NCBI GenBank assembly: GCA_041167675.1
Contig: JBEEIB010000407.1
Location: 1 to 28,543 of the forward strand
DNA length: 28,543 nucleotides
Direction: 5' to 3'
Source: DASTDH01 sp041167675
GTDB lineage: Bacteria > Verrucomicrobiota > Verrucomicrobiia > Chthoniobacterales > JAFAMB01
This document shows, one piece after another, positions 1 through 7,523 of the stretch. The first letter of the stretch is position 1, and each line of letters begins with the position of its first letter. The notes under the pieces were generated by a model, which saw only the letters and a program-made list of their open reading frames with translations, was not told where the DNA came from and did not search any database. The position numbers and the translations under genes were made by a program.

Positions 1-126
1 GATCCAGTTAGGCCGAAAACCGTTACCGAAGTTCCGGGTGGCTACCTGGCCAGGCCTACCAGAGCACAATGGCTAATCAATGATTCAGCGGTCGCGGAGC
101 GACCCGCCCTACCTCTTCCATTGGGC

Positions 127-170
127 CCTTGCGTCTTGGCGTGAGGTTCCTTCTGCCTTGCGTCTTGGCG
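127..170. repeat. 15-bp perfect direct repeat in spacer
   Basis: CCTTGCGTCTTGGCG occurs at 127-141 and again at 156-170, a 29-bp period. It sits just past the stop codon of the minus-strand PHP gene. The rest of 1-176 shows no coding region I can support: the frame open from base 1 runs only to about 141 and has no recognisable motif. Confidence 0.6.
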
Positions 171-176
171 GGAGAT

Positions 177-977
177 CTACAGCGGTACTTCGAACCGGTG
201 ACGACCTTCAAATCTCAAAACGCTACGATACCCAACCTCTGCTGCGAGTTTGCGGGCGAATTCGAAGCCCTCGGTCAGTTCCGTCGGAGAATGAGCGTCG
301 GAATTGATCACGATGGGCACACCTGCCTGGGCGGCAAGCTCCAGGAATTCGCGAGCTGGATACATTTCGTTTACCGGTTTCCGCAACCCGGCCGTGTTGA
401 TCTCAAATGCGATACCGTGCTGATGAAGCGCCGCGATGGCTGGTTCATAGTAGCGGCGGAGGTCGCCCGAAGGACGGTGACCAAACTTCTTTGGTAAGTC
501 TGGGTGCGCAACAAAATCAAACAATTCGGATTCGATGCATTTAACGTAATTACTCCAGTAAAGATTCCAAATTTCTTCAACCGACTGGCTTGCAAAACGG
601 GAAATATGCTTCGGATTATCTACATCCCAACCGGGACCGATATAGTGGACGCTGCCGATGAGGTAGTCCCATTCTTTCTCCTTCGCGAGTTCTTCGATCC
701 ACCACTCGAATCCGGAAAGATAATCGCACTCGAGTCCGAGCCGGACGGTGATTCCTGCCGATCGGACTTCGTCAACAAACTCGAAATATTTCGGCAACTC
801 CGAATAGTCCATTCGCCAATCGTCGAATTTTTCTGGCATCGGGTTATGGTCGGAAAATCCGAGTTCCGATAAGCCGGTGTGAAGAGCAGCTGCGGCAAAT
901 TCGGCGGGCGTTCCGACTGCATGATGACACAGCGGAGTATGGACATGATAGTCGGTATAGCTAGTACGCGTACTCAT
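177..977 (-). CDS. PHP-domain phosphoesterase, histidinol-phosphatase (HisJ/HisK) type
   Basis: The 266-aa protein has the PHP metal-site motifs in order: an HxH pair at residues 11-13 (DYHVHTPLC), GFSDHNP, GLECDYL, GSVHY, DFVAHPDL and a C-terminal NSDAH. These give the His/Asp/Glu ligands of a trinuclear metal centre that hydrolyses phosphate monoesters. The length and motif spacing fit stand-alone histidinol-phosphatases, which convert L-histidinol phosphate to histidinol in cytoplasmic histidine synthesis. No other his genes lie nearby, so another phosphoester substrate is possible. The ATG at 977 is chosen because the first PHP motif follows within ten residues; an 84-bp divergent spacer separates it from the lipoprotein gene on the other strand. 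The family is certain and the substrate probable. Confidence 0.87.
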   Translation of the reverse strand: MSTRTSYTDYHVHTPLCHHAVGTPAEFAAAALHTGLSELGFSDHNPMPEKFDDWRMDYSELPKYFEFVDEVRSAGITVRLGLECDYLSGFEWWIEELAKEKEWDYLIGSVHYIGPGWDVDNPKHISRFASQSVEEIWNLYWSNYVKCIESELFDFVAHPDLPKKFGHRPSGDLRRYYEPAIAALHQHGIAFEINTAGLRKPVNEMYPAREFLELAAQAGVPIVINSDAHSPTELTEGFEFARKLAAEVGYRSVLRFEGRHRFEVPL

Positions 978-1061
978 TGCGGACTAACTAACTGCTGAAT
1001 TTGCGCTGAAAGCAAAATAGCGTTGTCCAGGAATCGGATGGTTTCATACCATTGTGCATCG

Positions 1062-1535
1062 ATGAAAAGATCTCCTCTGACCCTCGTTTTCTTTACTCTC
1101 TTTCTGTTCGCCGGCTGTGCCACTCCCCCTAGTTGGTCGGGTGGCGCACGGAGTATTGTATTGCTTATCTGCAAAATTAGCCCGGAACAGCAAAAGGTAG
1201 CCGAGACAAACATCCGCAATTATCAAACGCGAAAACATCGGCAAACCAAGAGCCGTTACGTTGCGGTTGACACACTGCGACCAAACAAAAAGCAGACTGA
1301 AACCTACCTGAAAAAAGTCGCAACGGAAAAACAGAAAGCGGATTGGAACAAGGAAAAACTTTCTGACCGATGGGTCGAACCGGCCAAACTGTTTTGTGTC
1401 ATGGTGTTTGACACTGTCTCCAAAGAATTTGTTGGCTCGAGTTGCTATGTGGTTGGGGTGACACTGCAGCCTGGGGAATTGGACACCTTCGAAACACACA
1501 GCGCAGAGTACATCGGGTCCGGCAATTTTGAGTAA
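1062..1535 (+). CDS. small lipoprotein, paralogue of the protein at 21854-22318
   Basis: A 157-aa protein starting MKRSPLTLVFF with a hydrophobic segment ending in a lipobox (LFAGC, cysteine at residue 19), so it is predicted to be lipid-anchored in a membrane. I chose the ATG at 1062 over an in-frame TTG at 1023 because the signal peptide begins there. No known domain is recognised. The central RYVAVDT, the VFDTVSKEFVGSSCYVVGV segment and the last residues EYIGSGNFE match, in the same order, RYLAVEA, IYDTLNNRFVSKWGYVSVD and RFIGTGRWS in the protein encoded at 21854-22318. The two are therefore members of one small exported family. The middle is Lys/Gln/Thr-rich and strongly charged. Function unknown. 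Confidence 0.75.
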   Translation: MKRSPLTLVFFTLFLFAGCATPPSWSGGARSIVLLICKISPEQQKVAETNIRNYQTRKHRQTKSRYVAVDTLRPNKKQTETYLKKVATEKQKADWNKEKLSDRWVEPAKLFCVMVFDTVSKEFVGSSCYVVGVTLQPGELDTFETHSAEYIGSGNFE

Positions 1536-1716
1536 GATGGTAGGATTCTGGCTGTTACCAAATACGCGTCCAGGTGAGTGCTTGGGATCACGCTAATCCT
1601 GCACTTCGTACTGTGCTACTTTCGCTCGTCCCTTGGGGGCTTGTCGGACTTTGCAGGGCGAAAATGCGCTTCGCCGCTGTGATAGCCAATCATTACCCAT
1701 GAACAAAGTCCGTCAG

Positions 1717-1741
1717 GTCCCAGAGGGACGAGTTAGCGTCC
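1717..1741. repeat. two overlapping, mutually exclusive short hairpins
   Basis: GTCCC (1717-1721) can pair with GGGAC (1725-1729), and GGACG (1726-1730) can instead pair with CGTCC (1737-1741). They lie in the 228-bp spacer between the stop codons of the lipoprotein gene and leuS, which converge here. No T-run follows on either strand. The site may be a REP-like element or a weak terminator; no other gene is visible in the spacer. Confidence 0.35.
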
Positions 1742-1763
1742 TGTGTGCGTCGGCAGTGGAGCT

Positions 1764-4355
1764 TCAGCTCGCCACGAGGTTTACGATTTTGTTCGGAACA
1801 ACGACAACTTTGCGGACGTCTTTACCCTTTAAGCTTTCCTGAACTTTAGCTGATGCTCGAGCGAGCTTCTCCAAGCTCGCTTCATCCAGATCTTTCGCCA
1901 CCGTCATCTTATCGCGCAGTTTTCCGTTCACCTGAATAATCACTTCAACTTCGCTTTCGGCCAGGTACTCCTCATTCCAGGAAGGCCAGGGCTGTTCTGA
2001 CACCAGACCAACCAAGCCGGGAAATCGGGTGCTCAGTCGATACCAAATTTCCTCGGCTAGATGGGGAGCGAACGGGCTGAGCAGGATCAGCAACGTGCGA
2101 ACAGCCTGCACCGGTCGCTGTTCAACGTTAGTAAACGCGTTTACATAAATCATCATTTGCGAGATCGCGGTATTGAACGCAAGTGCCTCGATATCCTGAG
2201 TTACTTTCTTGATCGTCGCGTGGACCACTCTGAGCTGCTGCCGGGAAGGCTCGACCTCACTAAGCGATGAGGAGGGCTGCCACCCGCCGTCTTGATTTTC
2301 CTCCATCGCTAACCGCCAGACCCGCGCCAAAAATCGGTACACGCCTTCGACACCGCTCATGCTCCAGGGCTTGGTCGCTTCCAGCGGTCCCATGAACATC
2401 TCGTACAAACGCAACGAGTCAGCGCCGTACTCGGAGATAACTTCGTCCGGAGTCACTACATTACCCCGGCTCTTTGACATTTTCTGATTATCCTGACCGA
2501 GGATCATTCCCTGATTTACCAGCCGCTGGAAAGGCTCGATCGTGGAAACGTAGCCTAGATCGTAGAGCACCTTGTGCCAGAAACGAGCATACAGAAGATG
2601 AAGCACGGCGTGCTCGGTACCGCCCACGTACAGATCGACTCCACCCGGTTTGCCTCCCCCCATCCAATATCTTTCGGCGGTCGCATCAGTGAACCGATCT
2701 TTCGTGTGCGGCGCGGTGTAACGGAGATAATACCAGCAGGAACCGGCCCATTGCGGCATCGTGTTCAGTTCTCGGACTGCGCCATCCGGAAGTTTCTTCC
2801 ACTCTTCGGCTTTGGCCAGAGGAGGATCGGTCGTTCCGGTCGGACGATAATCTTGCAGAGGTGGAGGTACCACCGGAAGCGAACTCTCGTCGAGACCTTC
2901 GTGATGGCCGTTCCGCCATACGATCGGGAACGGTTCGCCCCAGTAACGCTGACGAGAAAATAACCAATCGCGCAGCTTGAAGTTGATTGAGCGTTTGCCA
3001 GCGCCTTTCTTTTCCAACCAATCGATAATTTTTCGTTTTGCCTCGCGGGTCGCCAGGCCATTCAGAAAATCCGAGTTGATGGAAATACCTTCCCCTGCGA
3101 AACAGCCTTCGACCGGCGTCAATGGCTCGACAACTTTCCGGATCTCAAGCCCAAATTTTTGAGCGAACTCAAAATCTCGATCATCATGGGCAGGCACCGC
3201 CATGATCGCTCCAGTCCCATAACTAGCCAACACATAGTCGGCAATCCAAACGGGAATCTTCTCGTTATTTACGGGATTTCTGACGAAGCCTCCGGTAAAG
3301 ACTCCGGTCTTTTCTTTGGCCAGATCGGTCCGATCCAGATCCGACTTCGTGGCTACTTCCTTTTGATAGGCCTCGACCCCCGGCTTCTGCTCTGGCGAAA
3401 TAAAGAGATCGACCAGCGGGTGTTCCGGCGACAAAACGAGGTAAGTCGCGCCGAAGAGGGTGTCCGGCCGAGTAGTAAAGACGGTCACTTTCTCTTCGCG
3501 CCCAGGTATCGAAAAGTGAGCTTCGGCTCCTTCGCTTCGGCCAATCCAGTTACGCTGCAGCGCTTTGATCGACTCCGGCCAATCAAGCCTTTCCAATTCG
3601 TCGATCAACCGATCAGCGTACGCGGTGATGCGAAGCATCCATTGACGCATTGGGCGGCGGACTACCGGGAAACCGCCTCGCTCGCTCTTGCCATCAATGA
3701 CTTCTTCGTTGGCCAGGACGGTACCAAGCTCCGGACACCAGTTGACCGGAGCCTCGGAAACATAGGCCAGACGATGTTCATCGAGAAATGCGCGGAGTTC
3801 GTCCGCAGGCTCGTTCGGATGAGAGGCTCTCCGCTTGGCTTCAAGTTCGGCAATTGGTCGGGCTGCTTTTGCCTCTGGATCGAACCAAGACTGGTACAAC
3901 TGCAAAAAGATCCATTGAGTCCAACGATAATATTCCGGATCGGTGGTGTTAATTTCGCGCTGCCAATCGTAGCTGAATCCAATCTGCTGCAGCTGTTTTT
4001 TGAAACGGCTGACATTTTGGACTGTGGCGACTGATGGGTGTTGTCCGGTGTTGATGGCAAACTGCTCGGCCGGCAATCCGAAAGCGTCCCAGCCTATCGG
4101 GTGCAACACGTTAAAACCACGCATCCGCTTGTATCGAGCGAGAATGTCGGTGGCCGTATATCCTTCCGGATGCCCAACGTGGAGACCTTCTCCGCTCGGG
4201 TAGGGGAACATATCCATCACGAAAAACTTCGGTTTTTCGGGATCGAACAACGGCTCTCCGGGATTCGGCGCGTGAAAAGTTTGATGGTCTAGCCAGTATT
4301 GTTGCCACTTCGATTCGAATTCCGGAAATGGATATTGTTTTCGTCGGTCACTCAT
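1764..4355 (-). CDS. leuS: leucyl-tRNA synthetase
   Basis: An 863-aa class Ia aminoacyl-tRNA synthetase that charges tRNA-Leu with leucine in the cytoplasm. The HIGH signature appears as HVGH at residues 59-62 (within PSGEGLHVGHPEGY), and KMSKS with the QKMSKSRGNV context lies near residue 625. Between them is the editing (CP1) domain, including TTRPDTLFGATYLVLSPEHP and the GTGAIMAVPAHDDRD segment typical of bacterial LeuRS. The C-terminus carries VQVNGKLR-like and VVVVPNKIVNLV tails of the family. The ATG at 4355 (MSDRRKQYPF) is preferred over a TTG 24 bp upstream because the usual N-terminal PEFESKWQQYW helix follows at once. The start is only 45 bp from the divergent rdgB start. The length is normal for bacterial LeuRS and no defect is visible. 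Confidence 0.97.
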   Translation of the reverse strand: MSDRRKQYPFPEFESKWQQYWLDHQTFHAPNPGEPLFDPEKPKFFVMDMFPYPSGEGLHVGHPEGYTATDILARYKRMRGFNVLHPIGWDAFGLPAEQFAINTGQHPSVATVQNVSRFKKQLQQIGFSYDWQREINTTDPEYYRWTQWIFLQLYQSWFDPEAKAARPIAELEAKRRASHPNEPADELRAFLDEHRLAYVSEAPVNWCPELGTVLANEEVIDGKSERGGFPVVRRPMRQWMLRITAYADRLIDELERLDWPESIKALQRNWIGRSEGAEAHFSIPGREEKVTVFTTRPDTLFGATYLVLSPEHPLVDLFISPEQKPGVEAYQKEVATKSDLDRTDLAKEKTGVFTGGFVRNPVNNEKIPVWIADYVLASYGTGAIMAVPAHDDRDFEFAQKFGLEIRKVVEPLTPVEGCFAGEGISINSDFLNGLATREAKRKIIDWLEKKGAGKRSINFKLRDWLFSRQRYWGEPFPIVWRNGHHEGLDESSLPVVPPPLQDYRPTGTTDPPLAKAEEWKKLPDGAVRELNTMPQWAGSCWYYLRYTAPHTKDRFTDATAERYWMGGGKPGGVDLYVGGTEHAVLHLLYARFWHKVLYDLGYVSTIEPFQRLVNQGMILGQDNQKMSKSRGNVVTPDEVISEYGADSLRLYEMFMGPLEATKPWSMSGVEGVYRFLARVWRLAMEENQDGGWQPSSSLSEVEPSRQQLRVVHATIKKVTQDIEALAFNTAISQMMIYVNAFTNVEQRPVQAVRTLLILLSPFAPHLAEEIWYRLSTRFPGLVGLVSEQPWPSWNEEYLAESEVEVIIQVNGKLRDKMTVAKDLDEASLEKLARASAKVQESLKGKDVRKVVVVPNKIVNLVAS

Positions 4356-4400
4356 TGTTTTCTGGCTCGGGCGGAGCAACTTTGGGGTGCTCTACTCACG

Positions 4401-4988
4401 ATGCAAACACTTTTCATTGCGACCGCGAATAGACACAAGACTCAGGAAATCGGTAAAATGTTGGGGTCGAATTGGGATGTCCGCGATCTCGCCTCATTGC
4501 CGCATGCGCCAAGCATTGAGGAAAACGGACAAACCTTCGAAGCCAATGCACAAATTAAGGCCGTTACAATTTCTAGGATAGTTACTGGGTTGGTGTTAGC
4601 CGACGATTCCGGTCTGATGGTAGACGCGCTCAATGGCGCGCCCGGCGTTCGATCTGCCCGGTTCGCCGGTCCACAGGCGTCGGATAGCGATAATCGATTC
4701 AAATTAATTAGCTTACTGCGACATTTTCCATCTGACACGCAATTCCAAGCGAGGTTCTGGTGCGCGATGGTTTTAGCGAGTCAAGGCGAACTGCTTGGTT
4801 CCTTTCGCGGATCGGTCGAAGGGGAGGTTATTCCAGGAGAACGCGGCCATGGCGGATTTGGTTATGATGCCATGTTTATTCCGAAAGGCTATCGGCAAAC
4901 GTTCGGTGAATTGCCTCCGGAGATTAAGAACAGCCTGAGCCATCGTGCCCGTGCCCTGGCCCAAGTGGTGGAGTTCTTGCGCAGTTGA
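4401..4988 (+). CDS. rdgB: non-canonical purine NTP pyrophosphatase (RdgB/HAM1 family)
   Basis: A 195-aa protein of the Ham1/RdgB family, which hydrolyses dITP, ITP and XTP to monophosphates plus pyrophosphate and keeps deaminated purines out of DNA and RNA. The N-terminal substrate loop TANRHKTQEI is at residues 8-17, the acidic ADDSGL motif at 67-72, and FGYDAMF, GELPPEIKNSLSHRARA close the active site at the C-terminus. FGYD is usually followed by Pro, here by Ala. The ATG at 4401 is chosen because the family begins immediately with a hydrophobic strand (MQTLFIATAN); the longer in-frame upstream stretch overlaps leuS. A hairpin directly follows the stop codon. Length is that of E. coli RdgB. 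Confidence 0.94.
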   Translation: MQTLFIATANRHKTQEIGKMLGSNWDVRDLASLPHAPSIEENGQTFEANAQIKAVTISRIVTGLVLADDSGLMVDALNGAPGVRSARFAGPQASDSDNRFKLISLLRHFPSDTQFQARFWCAMVLASQGELLGSFRGSVEGEVIPGERGHGGFGYDAMFIPKGYRQTFGELPPEIKNSLSHRARALAQVVEFLRS

Positions 4989-5010
4989 CCATTCGGCTGT
5001 CACCGAATGG
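4989..5010 (+). terminator. 8-bp perfect hairpin directly after rdgB
   Basis: CCATTCGG (4989-4996), a six-base loop and CCGAATGG (5003-5010) form a perfect stem starting on the base after the rdgB stop codon. No T-run follows, so it may stabilise the 3' end or act with Rho, which is encoded in this window. Confidence 0.45.
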
Positions 5011-5203
5011 AACGACGAATGACGGATGACAGATGGCGACTGCGCTTCCTGGTCGGGCACATCGGTCGCTCCGCTCAAGGTCTTCCGCAGTGCGGAACGT
5101 TCAGCGTAAAGGGACAGTCGCCGCTACCGTTTCGGGGAATCGGGAACGCCAAACGCCAAGAACCCACTTGCCACCAACTCGGTTCAAATGTTGACTGGCG
5201 ACC

Positions 5204-6061
5204 ATGATTGTTGTTACCGGCGGAAGTGGGAAGGCTGGGCGGGCTTGCATCCAGGATCTGTTGGCTCATCAATATGAAGTCGCCAGTGTCGATTTGGCTC
5301 GGCCCTCTGATCCGAATTTGCCATTTAGCCGCGCTGATCTAACGGATTTCGGCCAGACCGTAGCAGCGTTGTCAGGTATCGACGAGCGCGTGCGCAACGT
5401 GACCGCTGTGGTCCATCTCGCCGCCATCCCGGCGCCGGGACTTGCCACAAACGCGGTTACGTTCGCAACCAATACGATCAGTACCTACAATGTATTCGAA
5501 GCCGCGCGACAGCTAGGAATAAAGAATGTGGTTTGGGCATCGAGCGAGACCGTGCTCGGCTTACCGTTCGACACCCCTCCACCTTATGTTCCGATCGATG
5601 AAGAATATCCTGGCCGGCCGGAATCAGCGTATTCGCTTTCAAAACTGGTCGGTGAAGAAATGGCGAAGCAATTTTGTCGTTGGGATCCAGAACTAAAGAT
5701 AATCGGGCTTCGTTTTTCAAACATCATGGAGCCCGAAGATTACGCGAGATTCGCTGGCTTCCAGGATGATGCGCGCAAGCGTAAATGGAACTTTTGGGGG
5801 TATATCGATGCTCGGGATGCGGCCCAAGCGACTCGACTAGCGCTCGAGGCGAAAATTAAAGGGGCCGAAGTCTTTATTATTGCCAATGCTGACAGCGTGA
5901 TGGGGAGAGACAATCAGAGCCTGCTGAAAGAAGTCTTTCCGAATGTTCCGCACAAGCGGTCATTTGGTCCAAACGAAACCTTGCTTGCGATCGATAAGGC
6001 GCGGACGGTTCTTGGCTACAAACCGAGCCATAGTTGGCGGGACTACACCAAGCTCGGTTAA
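5204..6061 (+). CDS. NAD-dependent epimerase/dehydratase (extended SDR)
   Basis: A 285-aa Rossmann-fold protein of the NAD(P)-dependent epimerase/dehydratase family. The dinucleotide-binding glycine motif TGGSGKAG is at residues 5-12, an acidic residue (VDLARP) ends strand 2, AAIPAPG follows strand 4, a serine pair (WASSETV) supplies the catalytic Ser, and the YSLSK motif gives Tyr143 and Lys147. Related proteins act on nucleotide-sugars, uronates or similar sugar derivatives; the sequence does not tell which. Start is the ATG immediately before the first strand (MIVVTGG); no good Shine-Dalgarno is seen. The 215-bp upstream spacer holds only the hairpin after rdgB. The gene is monocistronic and faces a convergent neighbour. 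Confidence 0.88.
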   Translation: MIVVTGGSGKAGRACIQDLLAHQYEVASVDLARPSDPNLPFSRADLTDFGQTVAALSGIDERVRNVTAVVHLAAIPAPGLATNAVTFATNTISTYNVFEAARQLGIKNVVWASSETVLGLPFDTPPPYVPIDEEYPGRPESAYSLSKLVGEEMAKQFCRWDPELKIIGLRFSNIMEPEDYARFAGFQDDARKRKWNFWGYIDARDAAQATRLALEAKIKGAEVFIIANADSVMGRDNQSLLKEVFPNVPHKRSFGPNETLLAIDKARTVLGYKPSHSWRDYTKLG

Positions 6062-6065
6062 TCGC

Positions 6066-6105
6066 CGGAAGCGAGCGGTCTGAGAAAGCGATCGCTTCGC
6101 TTCCG
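6066..6105. terminator. bidirectional hairpin between convergent genes
   Basis: CGGAAGCGAGCG at the left pairs with CGCTTCGCTTCCG at the right (6093-6105) with one bulged base, giving a 12-bp stem. It lies four bases past the epimerase stop codon and 37 bp from the stop of the minus-strand gene, a natural place for a shared transcription end. There is no long T-run on either side. Confidence 0.55.
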
Positions 6106-6142
6106 ACTGTTGCCCTTAACGGAGTCTTTGTTCCTTTGCTAG

Positions 6143-7357
6143 TTAATCGTCAGAATTGTCGTGCTCGGTCGGATGAATGAACCCGAATAGTCCGTCGGCT
6201 TCATCGACAATGCCCGCAGTGAAGTAAAGTTGCCGGTTGAAAAACAAGAGTGACCACAGACCATTAAATTCCAGCGCTTGGCCGGTGCGATGCTGGAGCG
6301 GGTTTTTGCCGATTTCTGTCCCGGAGTGGATGTTATAGGCGTTGATGTGGCCATCGCCAAAGTTGCCGACAAGCAAGACGTTGTCATTAAAGCTACCAAA
6401 ATGGGAATCGTCCGGCACCTTCGCTAAACCCCACGGAGAGTCCAACTGGCCTCCAGTGATCAAGCGTTTTTTGAAGTTGCCATCGGCATCAAAGACGTCC
6501 ACGAAACCAGCGCCGGGCCCCTTCACATCGTCATGCAGGGCAGCGTTCTGGGCTGCGAAAGTGACATAAAGGAGGTTGTCGATGCTTGCGATCCCAAACG
6601 GCGCCCATCCCACGGCTCCGGCAGGCAGCATTGGCTTTGGATTCGGATCCGTAAAGCCACCGGTGAGCGTGATCTGCTGAAATTGGTTATTAAATACATC
6701 GATTTTCCCGCTGTTAAAATTTGTCGCGTACAGCGTGGGTCCGCCGGTTTTGCGTACCGCCAATGCTAGCCCTTTATACACAGCGCCCGAAGAGGAGTTG
6801 TCCTTTTTGATGACTGCCATGGTGATCGGCGTCAATCCGCCATTCCAGGCAGTGATGCTCCCATCCTCCCCATCAAAAATGAATGCGGCCGGTTGACCGT
6901 CAGACAAAAGAAAGGCGTTGGGGAATTCTTTGGCAAATGGGTTAAAAACAATACCGGTGGGTGCGGCGTGAGGGGTGGCCGGCGGGGTCGCAGTATCGGC
7001 GGAGGTTGGTGGAATGGTGACAACGAGGGGTGTGCTGACGGGAAAGGCTGCGCCATCCGGTTCGTAAAGCGTCGAAGTGCCGGTGCCGTTATTAGCAACC
7101 CAAAACGGGCCCGTCTTTGGGTCGGCCTTTGGGTTGATCGCTAATCCCCAAGGGTTTACCAAGAATACATCCTTGCGATCGGCCACGCCTCCGACATCAC
7201 TCTGCAAATTCTCCCAATCAAAGAATTTTGCCTTGGCTTGACCATCTTGGTCCTCTGCCTGAGCGCTAGGAAGAACCGCCGACGAAAACTGCAGCCCGGC
7301 GATAGCGAGGGCCGCACCAAAAGAGCGGAAGACAAAAGGAACGCGAATCGTTTTCAT
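6143..7357 (-). CDS. exported TIGR03118 family protein
   Basis: A 404-aa protein with a clear signal peptide (MKTIRVPFVFRSFGAALAI, predicted cleavage after SAQA near residue 36). The mature part has NPWGLAI, FWVANNGTGTSTLYEPDG, PTGIVFNP, LYATNFNSGKIDVFN, PWGLA and NVLLVGNFGDGHINAYN segments, the repeated blades of a beta-propeller-like fold and the hallmarks of the uncharacterised family TIGR03118. The family has no assigned biochemical role; a periplasmic or secreted location is inferred. The ATG at 7357 is preferred to an upstream in-frame start at 7426 because the signal peptide starts there. No PEP-CTERM sorting tail is visible; the C-terminus is acidic (EHDNSDD). Confidence 0.82.
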   Translation of the reverse strand: MKTIRVPFVFRSFGAALAIAGLQFSSAVLPSAQAEDQDGQAKAKFFDWENLQSDVGGVADRKDVFLVNPWGLAINPKADPKTGPFWVANNGTGTSTLYEPDGAAFPVSTPLVVTIPPTSADTATPPATPHAAPTGIVFNPFAKEFPNAFLLSDGQPAAFIFDGEDGSITAWNGGLTPITMAVIKKDNSSSGAVYKGLALAVRKTGGPTLYATNFNSGKIDVFNNQFQQITLTGGFTDPNPKPMLPAGAVGWAPFGIASIDNLLYVTFAAQNAALHDDVKGPGAGFVDVFDADGNFKKRLITGGQLDSPWGLAKVPDDSHFGSFNDNVLLVGNFGDGHINAYNIHSGTEIGKNPLQHRTGQALEFNGLWSLLFFNRQLYFTAGIVDEADGLFGFIHPTEHDNSDD

Positions 7358-7523
7358 GGTGATCAAAACGCCTGAAAAGAGGAGCGTGTTGACGAGTAAT
7401 TTCACCAGCACGCCGCCTCCTGCCACGGAGACCGGCGAGCCTCCGATTTATTCCCGAGAAACGAGCATTTTTGAGGAAAAATTTTCCCCTGCGTGGATAA
7501 CGGTTTCGAACTAATCCTGCAGG

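Noticed and set aside
3159..4034. Long plus-strand open frame of 291 codons
   Set aside because: It is antisense to leuS, whose protein is complete and well conserved; no motif is seen in the plus frame.
4356..4400. T-box or other leader riboswitch for leuS
   Set aside because: Only 45 bp separate leuS from the divergent rdgB start, and no T-box sequence or specifier stem is visible.
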